A stretch of 64,000 nucleotides of DNA from Clavelina lepadiformis. Its lineage: Eukaryota > Chordata > Ascidiacea > Aplousobranchia > Clavelinidae. The notes beneath the pieces are model-generated. The model did not search any database, was not told the origin of the DNA, and worked only from the letters and a program-made list of their open reading frames with translations. The translations under genes were made by a program, and so were the position numbers. How positions within the stretch are numbered: position 1 is the stretch's first letter; every line of letters begins with the position of its first letter. The DNA is taken from the NCBI RefSeq assembly GCF_947623445.1, contig NC_135242.1, positions 24,676,001-24,740,000 of the forward strand, read 5' to 3'. Shown piece after piece: positions 48,701 to 61,094 of the stretch.

Positions 48701-49677
48701 GCTCCAGCGCTCTCTAACGGCGACATCACGTCTGCCGTATCCCTCAAGCGGCGACATAATGAAGTGGACCGCCAACGCGAGCAACACTTTCTTCAAATGA
48801 TGATCGACAGGCCGGACATATTACAAACGGTGACGTGGCTTCCACTTTAACAGAATATTTGTCGGTTCTAGAACGTTATTGTAGTTGTTAAAATAATAAC
48901 TGTCTTCTTTTTCAGGCCTTGTCGACCGTGCTTCACACAATTATGTTTGAAGATTGCCGGAACCAGTGGAGCATGTCCAGGCCTTTGTTGGGTCTTATCC
49001 TGCTCAACGAAGAGGTACTGGTCGCGTGGTGGCGCTCTGGTGCCCACAAGCCACTTGTCGAGATTGCAACTCTCAGCCAAGTCCATAAAAGTTTTTCTAA
49101 AATGGGACAAAAAAATCTAATTCGTAGCAAAATGTTGAACTATGTTGTTGTTAGTGACAGAACTACTAAGCCGTAGCTACATCGAGGCATTTCCTGCAGT
49201 TCTGGCGCAAAACATTTTTAAATGCTAGACTACATTTAACTACGTGGTTAACCAGGAGCGTACTTGGCATGTTTGCCTCTGGTGAACTTTCCACCTTAAA
49301 CTTACGAGGATACCTTTCTTCCCACAGCACATGCCGACGCTGCAGAAGACACTCTGCGAGCCCGGGGTCGAACACGGGCGACTGAACCTGGAATCGGTCT
49401 CGAATTGTTTTAACCAATTGATGTTTTGCGTCGATAAGAATCTTCATTCCAAGACACGTGACAGGTTCCATCTGCGTTGCTTCTTTAAGCTTGACATGAG
49501 CATGTGGTTGCATTTGCTGGTAGAATAATTGTCGGTTTAACCTGGTTTTTCAGATTTACGCAAAATCTTTCCATGTTTCGACGAGAGGTGAACGATATGA
49601 TCAAAGCAGCAAGTTCAGGTCAAAACACTGGAGCTGGACTCGATTTAACCGCGAACAGTTCAAATATGATGACGTGA
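45752..49677 (+). CDS. XPO7: Exportin-7 C-terminal part, copy 2 (5' exons missing)
   Basis: Ten exons co-linear with copy 1, same phases: 45752-45845, 46411-46521, 46613-46694, 46906-47014, 47294-47508, 47695-47833, 48627-48829, 48916-49014, 49328-49464, 49554-49677. Every frame is open. Changes from copy 1 are few and mostly mild (for example [10 protein letters not shown] for [16 protein letters not shown] for [17 protein letters not shown] for [16 protein letters not shown]-side intron differences). The copy lacks the first ~640 residues and follows a CAB39 exon whose splice phase does not fit. It is therefore probably an untranslated exon series, although absence of stops suggests that it is young or that it is still used in some transcript. 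Confidence 0.85.
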
Positions 49678-50988
49678 CAAGCGCTTCTGTGACGTAATTC
49701 GCTATGCAGTAAACTATGACTTTCCACTGTTTTGTCGTCGTTTATTACACATATTAACAACGCTTTCATTCGGTTAAAATTTGAGTGAAATATCACAAGT
49801 GACATCTCACCGCAATTACCTGTCATTATTGAGCAATCATTTTCGCGGCTAAAAATCGTTTGTTTCGTCAGTTTTCCGCTGATTTCCTTTGCAATAATCT
49901 GTGCTGAATGGTGCTTGTTCTACAGCGAGTTAAATAATGTGCCGGACAACAAACGACCGTGAAAACGCGTTCTTTTCAAATACAACGACATAATTAATGC
50001 TTTTGTTTGTTGCTTTATACAACTTGCTGTGATCTTGCCGCAGAATGGAAATTTGTTTACTTTGGAACTGCTTGAAAAGAGGTTTAGTTTCATGTAAACA
50101 CAATCAGCCATCTCCAAGTGCAGTACAAATTGCTTAAAACTAACAAGTCAAAAAGTATATGCGTCTGGTTTTGGTATATTTTGCTCAGAATCATATGAAA
50201 CAAAAATTAAAAAAAATAATTAAGTTAAAAAGTCGAACAAGGCCAATGCAGTAAGTTACGGTATATGAAAACGTTTATTTCACAACTAAAGAATGTGCTT
50301 ACTTTAATTATCTCGTTTTAGATTTACCGTTTATGGCCACAAATCTCCACTTCTAAACTTTAATAAATGATTTTCAAACGTCATGCCAGATTTATTCGTC
50401 CAGTGCTGTGCTGCGGAAGGGAACGAAACACCGGAAGATTCGCTTGAATCCAAACTGAACGTTTTAAACTCTTCGTATATGTTTAAAACAAGTCAACGTC
50501 TGTCAATCAAACACTGGCGGATATGACGTTTTAACTGGTAATAAAAGAGGAGAAATTTGGACCAGATTAGGTTAATGCCTTAACAAGATAAACGTTTGAT
50601 AACATAGCGATGACGTCATATTGTTAAACACTGTGTTTATCAATGGCGGAAATTTTAGTGGTGGAAGTAGTCTGGAAGACATTAATACTGGAAGGAAAAA
50701 CTGGACAAATTCAACTCATAGAGCATATGTTCACTTCAAATCGCCAGTGTTTACCAGTGCAAGCGCATACAGAACAGCAGCAATTTACTTACTTCCTTGT
50801 TATTTGAATACGCTTATCGCTGGTGTGTTATCAACATGTAAAAAAGTCCTATATTTACGATGATATTGTCACCACCTGCGTCAGCACAAGTTTTTCTTTC
50901 CCCACATGGAAGACGAAAAATAAAATGAATGAAATCCATTTTCTTCTACTTTCTGGTGAATCCCCCAATGTGTTTTTTTTTTCTGTGA

Positions 50989-51330
50989 GCTCCTTGCCTG
51001 ATCCAGGCTTCCGAAATAATGTGACATCCTTTTCACTGCATGACCTTCTCCATCCTTCTCTGTTCTTAGCTATTTTATGCAGTGTTCTTGCGTTTGTAAC
51101 AAACACAGTAAGTAGTTTCATGGCCTCGAAGCTGAAGGCAGCGTCGATGAATCCGGATTGAATTGTTTAAAACTTTTTTGCAGATAAACAATTCCAACTG
51201 CAGTAACATTTCTATTGACATGTTTATTAAATTTCTATGGCATAACAGTTCCAATTCCATACTGGAACTAGAAGACAGTGCGATTTATTACAGAGATAGA
51301 TTTTTCAATCGTGGATCTGTTGTCAGATAG
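50989..51330 (+). pseudogene. Gene Z copy 2, acceptor altered
   Basis: Exon A (to 51107) and exon B (51184-51330) match copy 1 at 23312-23653. The acceptor before exon A reads CTGTGAG then CTCC, where copy 1 reads CTGTAG then GCTCC: the AG has moved by one base, so splicing there would drop one base and shift the frame. The rest stays open (SFSLHDLLHPSLFLAIL; NNSNCSNIS; HNSSNSILELEDS), ending TAG. Residue changes are frequent. The product is not recognised. Confidence 0.5.
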
Positions 51331-51339
51331 CTGGTTCTA

Positions 51340-53480
51340 GGCTGATTTATATAGGCCTGTTGTGAGTTCCGGATATGATTGGATATGCAATACCATCATA
51401 AACATTAAAACGCATTTGTTTGCAAGCAATTTTACTTGCATAAGAATGTAACTCCATGTCAGTTGCAGTAGTAGCTTTAGGGTTAGGCGAGCAAGGAGGC
51501 CGCCTCGGGCCCTCCTCGGAGAGACACTCCATGTTTGAGTATACGCGCTCTAAACGAACAAACATTGAATACGAATATTATTGTTAACTATTTGCAGTTT
51601 TTCAGGACAGGAGTCATTCATTAGTTCATGCTAATTAGTTGTATGAACTGTAAATAGGAAGTTGTGTGAATCGAAACTCTGTGTTAATTTGTCCCTTCCT
51701 GTTATAAAATTACTTTCACATAAGTTGATGTTTAAACGGTCACGTGATTTAAGAAATCATGCCAAGACGAAAACAGTTGTGTTCTCTGCTGATATTAGCG
51801 TTCCATAGCAATAAAGAAATGAAGGGTGTAAGATCTTGAGCGCCATAGAGCAATTTTACGCAGCGAAAAACTGAGAAGAAATAAACAAGAAATGTTGAGC
51901 AGTTTTGTTTTTTAAAAGAAAGCAAACTTTTACGCGTTCTACAAAATGAAAATTCAAAATGTCGGAGGATCATGTCCTCAGACTTACTAGGCACAAACTA
52001 GGCATAAATTGCTGCGTCTCTCCTAATTTTGAGGCCCCCAAACCTAAGTGGCGCCATACTTCACCTTGCCCTCCACAAACTGAGAGATACCACTGGCTAG
52101 TTGCTTTGTTCATTTAACCTTAATTTGGGCAAAAAGGGTTTTTACCCCTTCATTGTTATTGTTTCGTGAAAGCAAAATACAACACGCAAAGACTTTGTAA
52201 ATTTTTTAAAACTTCCTCGTGCATTTGCTGATCTTTTATTCTTGAAATGATAAACGTAGCTTTATTTCGGGTGGTTTTTTCAAAACTCTACGTTTAATAT
52301 GAGCAAAGGTTAAACGTTAAGGCCATTTAATTTTTCCTTCGCATCCATGATCTTTCAACCTCGACGCTGAGTGGTTGCATTAGGGCGCTGTCTTGTTGAC
52401 TTCGTGGCCGTCACATGTCAGTCCTTAGGACTATTATGTTCTTTTCTGCGTGTTTCTACCTGCGTTGCTGCATGTGTAACAAATGTGGCTTTAACTATAT
52501 TTATTCTTGTTACTATATTTAGTCTGTATTTGAGCACTAGTTTAGATTTTGGCATCGTTTGGATTATGGTTTGCGCATTTTTATTATTTGGTTTATTGAT
52601 TGATTGGTTTGTTTGCTTGTTTTAGTTCTTCTCTGAACTTAAAGGGTTTGTTTTGTGAATATAATTTGCTTTTTTGTGTTTGTATTTGTTGTCTTGGAGC
52701 TTTGCGTTATTATGATTGGTTTATTTTGTCGCCGGTAGGTGTCGTGTTTGCTTCAATTTTTACGCTATTGGGGTTTAACACTGTTGAAAGTTGTTCTTGT
52801 CGCATTTGTTGCGCGCACCAGTGATGCCGCCCGCTCCTCCCGCTAATTACAAAATTCCCCGCCCAGTTTCTTCCTAAAATGTTCAGAGTACATGGAGCAG
52901 TTCGGTTAGTGAGTGTTGGTGACAGGGCGTTGTCTCTACTCCATGCTTTTACAGCGATCTTTTCTCTTCTAATTTTAGCGTTAAGTCGATGCCTCTGTTG
53001 TGTGCAGTTTTTAAATATAAGTTCTCACCAACACTCAGGTGTGACTCTTTCACTGGGGTTCGTCGTGAAAGGAGCTACAGACCTTGCTAAACATCTGCGT
53101 TTTACGTAACAAATGTTTTTTGCGTGCTTGCTTTATGCTGTGTGACTTGCTTTCAATTTGTAACACACTTTACTTTCCTGTGACGTCAGCGTTGATTGAT
53201 GAACTTGGCATAAAACAAGCAGTTTATTCGCAAATTACTAAAACAAGTTTGTTGGTCCTTTGTTGACTAATCGTGTCGATCCAGGTCTATGGGTACGTGG
53301 CTTCAGGTTAGGAGCGAAATAGAATGGTCCCTGTATTAAGCGTGTCCTTCAATATTTGCATAGTTGGGTTCATATAACTCACTCATATGCATGCTGGTCT
53401 GCTGTTTATTACAAAACATCGCTTATATTGTCTGCACGGCTTTGTATTTATTGGTTCATAAACAAATGTCTTGTAAAAAC
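51340..53480 (+). other. Unit 2 counterpart of the hydrophobic-frame repeat region
   Basis: Matches 23660-25627. The frame at 52371-52625 (84 codons) parallels 24517-24765, while the second hydrophobic frame of unit 1 is split here (52600-52824 and 52879-53109). This loss supports the view that these are not genes. About 52140-52260 also matches 790-905. Confidence 0.45.
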
Positions 53481-53728
53481 TAGGGCTGGAACAATTTGGC
53501 CAGCTAATATTAGCCGCTAGCGACTAAGAGCTCTTGGCGACTAAAGATTTTGTCCGCCATTAACCGAAAACGTACAAGTAGGAAAGAATTGGGGACAAAA
53601 CTGTTGATAATTCATTAATTCAAGTAAATGTGTTACTCTGTTAATCATTTTATTGCTGGAATACCAACTTTGTGGGCTAGCATAACATAAGTTGCTAATA
53701 TAACACTTTTCATCACATCTATCAATAA

Positions 53729-55751
53729 CACAGGCCAACAAAAAAAATTTTTTTTCAAAAGGCATGATATGTTAGATCGATTTAGGGGTATATCAGGGGC
53801 GCTGAGTCCGAAAATGCCATTACTTTTGCTGAATTGGCTCTAGTTTTTGAGATATTGCTTTTTCCTAAATACGTAATGAAAAGTTACAAATGTATGCTAG
53901 TGAGTAACGTAGGTTAACAAAAACTGAAGCCATGTGAAGCAGCTATTTAGTTTTGCCCAAATGTTGAGTTGTCTGGCACAAATTTCTTGCTTGAGAGGTA
54001 AATAAGACCTTTGATTAGTTTATATCATCTCCCATCAAGCACTAACATAAGCCTTAACATCAACACTTAGCATAACATTCTTGATTCGGCAACAAAAATA
54101 ATGTTTTACCGGGACAGAGAAGAAATGTTAATGCAATTTTTCTCTCAAGAAGAAAATTTTGTGTACTGTAAAAACAACGAAGGACTTCTTTCATCTATGG
54201 GTCTACTTGAGTATAAACCAGAAGAATGGAGGTCATTCATTGACAACCCCAAGAAAGGCTTGAAATGTGCTACTTCACAACGAAAATAAGTTTGCCTGTG
54301 GTCTAATTGGCCACTCAGTCGTTTTAAAGGAACACTACCAAAGTGTAAAGATGATCTTGAAGAAACTTTCTTATACTGAGCATAACTGGGAGATATGCGT
54401 TGATTTGAAAATGTTTAACTTTCTCTTAGGACAACAAGGCGGCTACACCAAGTATCCCTGCTTTATTTGTTACTGGGATAGTCGGGCCACTGATCAACGC
54501 TGGATTAAAAAGGAATGGCCCATACGTGAACAGCTTGTGCACGAAGATAAAAACATTGTAAATGAACCTTTGGTCATTTGTGATCGCATCATTTTACCCA
54601 CATTGCACATCAAACTGGGTTTGATAAAACAATTTGTCAAGGCCTTAGATTAGATAAAGATGGTGCTTGTTTTGATCACCTGTGCAAAGTATTTCCTGGT
54701 GTTAGTATTGAAACGCTGAAAGCAGGAATTTTTGATGGGCCACAAATACGAAAATTAATTTAATATTAAGTTTTTCCATCACATATGACTGAAGTTGAGA
54801 AGGCAGCTTGGCACTCTTTCGTTGCAGTTGCAAAAGGATTTCTCGGAAACATAAAAGCAAGCAACTATGTGGATCTCATAGAAGTAAAGCTTACAAACTT
54901 TCAAGCTCTTGGACCAAGGATGAGCATAAAAGTTCACTATATCTATTCAGTTACTTGGATCGCTTCCCTGAAAACCTTGGAAATATGAGTGAGGAACAAG
55001 GTGAAAGGTTTCACCAAGATATCAAATCAATAGATGAGGATATCAAGGTAGATGTGAAACTCACATGATGGCAGATTACTGCTGGTGCCTAATGCGAAGC
55101 TGTCCACAACCAGACTACAGGCGAAAGTCGTACAAGAGAACTTTCCTGCAGATGACTTTAAGCTAATATGAGTAATTAACTAGAGTGCATCTAAAAACTT
55201 CACTAATGCACATCCTGAGATGGGTATATTTTTTCGTATAGTGTTTTGTTTTGAATACTCCGTGGCAAATAAAAAAATTGATTGCTTGTTTATTTCGTAC
55301 TTGGTTTGTTATTACCAAATTACTGCTATTTATTGTTCACTTCAAGCAAGTTTTAATGTGGTATTGGAAGCTTAGTCTCACACATTGCAATATGTTAAGA
55401 GAATCTGTTGAAAAGACGAATAAATGGGGCATTTTTTGTGTTGAATATACGGAAAAGAATAGACTTATGCAGCACTTCTTCATTTAGCTAATCTCATTGC
55501 GTCTTTAGCTTTTGCTCATTCTTGTGGATTTAGTGCAGGTTGACTCACAACAACATTTAATATAGGCTGTTCCTTAAGATAAAATGCAACCTACGTTCAA
55601 AATTAAAAGGTACCAAAAATATCAAAATTCGCAAATATCTTAAAAACTAGAGCCAATTTGCAAAAACTAATGGCATTTTCGAGCTCAGCGCCCCTGATAT
55701 ACCCTAAAATCGTTCTTACCTTCCACGCCAAAATTTTTTTGTTGGCCAGTG
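53729..55751 (+). mobile_element. DNA transposon (2.0 kb) with CAC(A/T)GGCCAACAAA ends and TAA duplication
   Basis: The left end is CACAGGCCAACAAAAAAA and the right end is the inverted repeat TTTTTTTGTTGGCCAGTG; inverted similarity continues inward for roughly 140 bases, including a GGGGCGCTGAG...CTCAGCGCCCC pair. The flanking trinucleotide TAA (53726-53728 and 55752-55754) occurs once in unit 1 (about 25878-25880), which shows the exact empty site. It encodes a degraded protein of a type I know from many arthropod and cnidarian genomes but cannot place in a named superfamily with certainty. Confidence 0.85.
54101..55070 (+). pseudogene. Degraded protein of the nested transposon
   Basis: Pieces in order: MFYRDREEMLMQFF to KKGLKC (54101-54268); LLHNENKFACGLIGHS, NWEICVDLKMFNFLLGQQGG, YPCFICYWDSRA, LPTLHIKLGLIKQFVKALD (54267-54652); FDGPQIRKL (54740 area); EKAAWHSFVAVAKGFLGN (54790-54900); NMSEEQGERFHQDIKS (54985-55035). 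They follow one known repeat-encoded protein family with the FHQDI hallmark. At least four frame changes break it; one is a 5-base tandem duplication (TAGAT) at about 54650. The paired Cys in PCFICYWD suggests a metal- or structure-related site. It is not functional. Confidence 0.75.
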
Positions 55752-56284
55752 TAATATAGCAGTTTTGTACGCGATTGACAATGTGACATGACAATTAGCG
55801 ACTATGATGGCTAACGGTAAAAGAAAATCAGCTAAAATTCCCAGCCCTAGTAAAAACATGGCGAATATATTCACGTGGAAAGTATAATTGAATGACGGTG
55901 TGGTGCCAAATTTGTACTGGGTATTGTGACGTAAAAATGTCGCATGACTCAGAGTTTGTCTTCCTGCAAACTTCTTAAGGTTTGTTTTGTTATTTGTAAG
56001 TTAAATTTGTATCTTTAAGTTTTACCTGAATACGACGGCAAACTGTAAGATTTTTAATTGAAAAAATTACTCTGAGTCATGCGACATTTTTACGTCACAA
56101 TGCCCGGAACAAATTTAGCAAGACAACTTTACATTAGATTATGACGTGCAGTATAACAGAATGACAAAATGAATATATTATGACGTAATACACGTGGCAA
56201 CTTATAGTTACAGTTTGCTGCGTTGCCGGTCTAAATACAGTTCAATGTTTACTTGGTTGGTTAAAATCAACTCGTGGATTTCAT

Positions 56285-58911
56285 TCAGTCGCAACGAAGT
56301 TTCATTTTAGTTTCTTTAAGAGGTTCACGCGCTCCCTTCCAAAGAACCCAAAGAATTCCATTATAACTTCCACTTGATTGACGTATCCAGACTCCATTGA
56401 GGTATGATAAGCCGCAGCCACCAAACCACCATCCCTGAGATCCTCCACGGCTAGTTGCGCAGTTCGTATAACTAATATATTAAAACATGAAAGATTAAAA
56501 TTACTTTGTTGCATGTATTTATATTCTATCTTATACGTTACTGGCAGGATATAACTGAAAATTCTACTGAGGTTGTGGCATTTAATGTATATTTATTTAA
56601 ACATATTTGTTCCTGAACATAAGATGACGTACCTGGAATCGTTATCTCTATCTTCTGTCGAGAAAGAGCGACCATTATGATATGCTAAACTGTCCCCTGC
56701 ATTTCCGCTGTATCCGGAAACACGAAGCCGATATAAATTTTCAGCGGATTCGATCGAAAACGAGCTGCAGAAACAACAACTTGCTTTAAAAGGTTCGAAT
56801 CCAGACAACTAAGCTGTAATTTACTCAACAGAGTTTTACGTTGATTAATAAATGTAAGATTTATAAAATCTTCGTTATTTATGTCACAACGATCGTGTTA
56901 TGACCTATAATCGGCGTGAGCTTGGTTTCCATCGAAATCCCACAGCTCTATCTTGAGTCTGCATCTCCCTCCACGCGTCATCTCGTGGATGTTGTCGAGT
57001 CCTGTAAGTAATGAAGCACGAATAATAAGAACAAAAAACATCAAAATAAAATGCGTTTAAGTTGAACAAACTTCCTCTTACCAAGCCAAAATTCCCCATC
57101 AATCTGGCCAAAACCGTTCGCGTAGTCGTCCCATGGTCGCCCGAAATTAACACTTCCGTCAATTCTTCTTTGAAAAATCTGTTAGTAGTTTAATTTTACA
57201 TTTTAGCACAAGTGTAATACGTTTAATTTATATGTTTAAATAATCTTCAGTCTATTACGTCATAATACAAGAAGTACGGCAATATTTACAATACGCAAGA
57301 TATATCTTGATAAGTTAGATCTCTTATTCCAGTGGCATGTTCATATTTTTGCTAAAATTTTAAGTTAAAAAAAGTTAAAACTCATATTATAAGTAGCTGT
57401 TTGCTGCAGGTAATTTGGGTGAAATAAATCAGGTTTACGTGGCGCTCGTTGAATTTCGCTCGTTTTCACTACAAGCGACTTATGCAGTTCAATGCAATTG
57501 TATCGCATGCTGAATAAACAAAGCGAATTAGACACAACAGTAATATTGGCATGTAACTGAGTAATTATTAGCGTACAGTGATTTTTATGCATCGTGGCAC
57601 GTGATCCAATGTGGGCTTATGATCCTCTCTGCACAACCGCACACAACTAACACTCCCACAGCAATCATTGTTCCATTGTTGCGGATAGTTGCATTAAACT
57701 TACAAATACACGGTTATATTAAACAGTTTTCAATCCATTTGTTTGAGTTTGTCGATAAGCGTTTTCGAATTAACCACAAGTTGGCAAACAACCTTCATTC
57801 AACGTTTTGAAAATTAAGTTTCAGAAAAGAGGAAAAAGGCAGATTTAAAAAAGCGCGAATGCGTGTGGAACCAAATTCATTGTCGTTTGTGTTTTCTTAC
57901 ATTCTTGCTACAATGCAAATGAATAGCATACAACGCATTGCCACCTTGAAGTTCACACAACTTGATAACTATCGCTTCAATACTACACAGTAAGTGTGTA
58001 TACTTCTATACCTTATAGCTTATACCTTATACTTTTATACCTTTCAATATTACTGTAAGTTCAATATAATTAGTAATCTATTCCACATATAGCTGTGGAA
58101 AGTCTTTCACTCACCGTCCATCCATCCTCGCAGTAAACTTCAACCCCACTCGTCAAAGTGTTCCGACCCTTGCTTGCTGACGGAGAACATGACGTAATAC
58201 TAGATGGTGTTGTCGTGGTAACAGTGCTGGTTGCAGTAGATGGCGTTGTCGTGGCAACTGTGGTAGTAGCCATGGTCGTGGTACTGGGAGGTGTAAGAAG
58301 CTCCTCGATTTCTGGAAACAATTTTTTGTTGTAAACAAGATTGTACTTTTCCAGCAAGGTCCAAGGCAAAACTCGGTGGTATTAAGCAATAAACAAACAA
58401 TAGACAACAAGCATAGACCATAGCATATAAGTTCTTTATAAGTGGTTGCACGTAGATTGTAAAGTTTCTGTAGTTTACATCGTTTGGTTGGTTGCCAGAT
58501 GCTTTTAAAATAACAAAGTCACAATAATAATCGATTAACACATGACTTTTATTGCGGAGTTCTTATGCTCGCATGAAAATTGACGATGATTAAAATAATT
58601 AGTCTATGATCAGAAATCAACTTACTTGCCAGTCTGGTGACTATGTCGGTTCCTAGCGACCCCAGAGCGCACGATTCTCCTTGCATCCCCTTCTGTCCAA
58701 CTCCTCCGGGTTCTCCTTTGGCTCCTGGATCCCCCTGAGCTCCCGGAATTCCGGAGTTTCCAGATCTACCGACATCACCTTTGTCTCCTTTCTGCATGGT
58801 GGAGTTGACCACGTCATTGTTACAGTCAGTGGTAAGGACTTGACGACGTTCTTCCGAGTAGGTCATCATGACGTAACAAGCCAATGATAACAGAAGAACC
58901 GCTCCTCTCAT
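56285..58911 (-). CDS. Ficolin-like lectin 3 (collagen plus fibrinogen-like domain), intact, 331 aa
   Basis: Six exons with matching phases: 58911-58626, 58311-58115, 57178-57082, 57001-56905, 56764-56633, 56471-56285; total 996 nt. Signal peptide in residues 1-20, N-terminal segment with a single Cys30 (Cys22 of copy 1 is Arg here: [11 protein letters not shown]), 13 Gly-X-Y triplets at residues 42-80, the full Thr-rich linker as in copy 1, and a fibrinogen-like domain with [28 protein letters not shown], the GWW segment and the KLRCD end. The last exon differs most from the other copies ([31 protein letters not shown]). Role as for ficolin 1: secreted recognition lectin; the changed loop suggests different ligands. 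Gene W lies 320 bases upstream on the other strand. Confidence 0.88.
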
Positions 58912-58973
58912 GGTTGACTATGAAGATCTTCTGTTGAAGTTGATGATATGAAATCCCACCAAATCACTGCTCG

Positions 58974-58981
58974 TTTTATAA
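58974..58981 (-). promoter_or_regulatory. TATA box of ficolin 3
   Basis: TTATAAAA on the minus strand about 65 bases upstream of the start codon, at the same place as in ficolin 2. Confidence 0.6.
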
Positions 58982-59233
58982 CCAATTTCGCTTCTACGTT
59001 GACGTCATATAGGCTTGGAAACTTGGTACCAAAACTTCAAAATATTTTCTACGAAATATCGAAATTCCTTTCTTGACGAAAAACATGTTTTGCACAAACA
59101 CAATCAAAGCTCAAATGTTTAAAAAAAGCATAAGTATTAAGAAAGCTTGTACGTCAAGAAGCGTGAGAAAGTGACGATAAACATCTAATTTATGTGCCGG
59201 AGAACATTTTAATAAGATCATTGACGTCACAAG

Positions 59234-59599
59234 ATGCTTATTTTTGACAGAAATATTTTCAACGCAAGCGATGACGAAGAAAGATTAAATTTTTTACTTA
59301 AGGACATGAACTGCATTTGCGTCAGTAACAGAAAACATGACGCTGAATATGAGGTATGCAGTAGTACAACCAAAATTAATATTTCCCAGAACAATTTCTA
59401 AAGTGACAATTAGCATCATTTATTATTATCGGCATTTTATTATTATTTCCTCAATGTTTGAAAAGTGTCTTTGATCAAGAAAGTTTTTACTTGCATATAG
59501 GCAACATGCATATATGCAGCATCCTACGTCGAACTCACTTTGTCAATGCACTACTTTGATACAGATTCCATCATGAATTTTGTAATCCAACTGTGGTAA
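59234..59599 (+). CDS. Gene W copy 2: unrecognised two-exon small gene
   Basis: Exon 1, 59234-59353 (40 codons from ATG, ending GAG followed by GTATGC), and exon 2, 59501-59599, after a TTGCATATAG acceptor. The product parallels copy 1: FDRNIFNASDDEERLNFLLK, then IYAASYVELTLSMHYFDTDS, with a C-terminus four residues longer because two bases are missing near the end. Start, both splice sites and frame are kept despite residue changes. The function is unknown; the gene is divergent to ficolin 3. Confidence 0.5.
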
Positions 59600-61094
59600 T
59601 GTGCATGCATGACCTGATATGTATTGATCGTCGTCGACACATATTCATCTTTTTATTGGTCCGCACAAGTTAAGCCAAATACCTACATTCTGCAAGATTG
59701 AGCCAATTCACTGAACTCAAATGCCTTTTTTTGACGCAGTTGCCCAGTGCATTGTAGTTATCGTCGTATTTCTTTTCTGTTGTCATTGTATTATTTTATT
59801 GTACTGTGGGGCCTTGGTTATAAAAAAGCTCACAAATTCCGTTCAAAATCTCAGTCAACAATTAAAGTTTTAAGCATGGAGGTACATGAGTCGTTTCACA
59901 AAAGATAAGCTGTTTGCTCATGTTGTAATATTCTGTAAAGTCGTTATAAATAACTTAAAATCATAGCAATTGATGAAATCGACAGCAAGGTAAGAAAGTT
60001 CACAGCTAGAAACAGTTATGGATCGCTTCTCGGTTTGAACCGCCCATGTAATAGCAACTTTATCGAACACGCACCTTCCGATCTGGAGTTCACATAAAGT
60101 TTACACAACAACCACCTACGCATAAGAGAAATTAATTGCTTGAGGCAACGCAATTTTTCTCTGCTGATAATTCTCAGATTACCTGATGATATCATCATAG
60201 TGGTATCACTTAGTTTCCTGGTATTGTTTTATTTTTAATGTATTTTTACTTGGAGTTCCATGTTATCATTGAACCATTTAGCCATTTAGCTTTATCTTTA
60301 TGTTACCGTACTTTTGTAATTCGTCAGAGCAATGTTGAAGTATATATATTTGAAAATCACGTTGTCTCCCTTTTAGCTGGCTTCTGAAAATGGCGCTTTT
60401 TTTCTTTCAAACATTTTCAAGAATATGTCATCCCGCTTTTTTTAGATCGACTTGTTCATGTTTTTTTTGGAGATTTTATCATTTTGCACCATTATTTGGC
60501 ACTTTGTTGCATCGTATCCATTGTGTTACCTCGCAAAACAATTATCAATTTTTCAAAAAAACTTTATCATTAGCAACCACATCTGAACGAAGCCTTTATA
60601 TAAATTTCCTCATTTGATTTTCGAAAGATTTATGCCGGTGTCCAGGTGCAAAAAACGTCAAAGGTAAAAGTTCTCAAAATATTGCAGGAACTAAGTTTAA
60701 GGTTTCACGTTATTCCGCCTTGAATAACCAATCAGATGAAAAATTACGTATTTCATGTTGTAGAACATGTGTTTTGTGCCCAAATGTTTTCACAGCATAC
60801 GACACATTTACAACAACAGCATGTTGCTTTGTATTGTTGTTTACCAAATCGACATTCTACATATCATATTGTAAAAACATTAACTCCAATTTTTTCTTCC
60901 AATTAAAAAAATTCTACTAACACAGATCTCACGTTTAAAATCAAAGAAAAATCTGATATTACCTAAGTGTATTCAAATTTTAAAAAATCAGATTCTGTCA
61001 AATCAATGTCTTCTGACAAAGCTGATATAATTTAATCAATCTGTTAGCTTATTTCAAATATATTTGATCTCTATTTTTTGTTATATCTGTAAAG
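59600..61094. other. End of unit 2 and junction to XPO7 copy 3
   Basis: Up to about 60640 this matches 29604-30640, including a decayed form of the 30415 open stretch (acceptor AG lost). From 60640 to 61094 I see no exon; the XPO7 exons expected upstream of 61095 are not here, so XPO7 copy 3 is also cut on its 5' side. Confidence 0.5.

Larger units (their letters stand above)
53481..55849. mobile_element. hAT-type MITE of unit 2, split by a nested transposon
   Basis: Same element and same insertion site as 25628-25973, with the 8-bp duplication GTAAAAAC at 53473-53480 and 55850-55857. It is interrupted at 53728 by a 2-kb DNA transposon that ends at 55751. So the order of events is MITE, large duplication, then the nested insertion. 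Confidence 0.88.
41097..60640. repeat. Large segmental repeat unit 2 (CAB39-XPO7-Z-ficolin-W)
   Basis: Same-direction partner of 11348-30640. Differences are point changes spread through exons and introns plus mobile elements private to one unit: 11960, 17434 and the CAB39 exon duplication only in unit 1; 44279 and 53729 only in unit 2. Edges are by eye. Confidence 0.8.
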
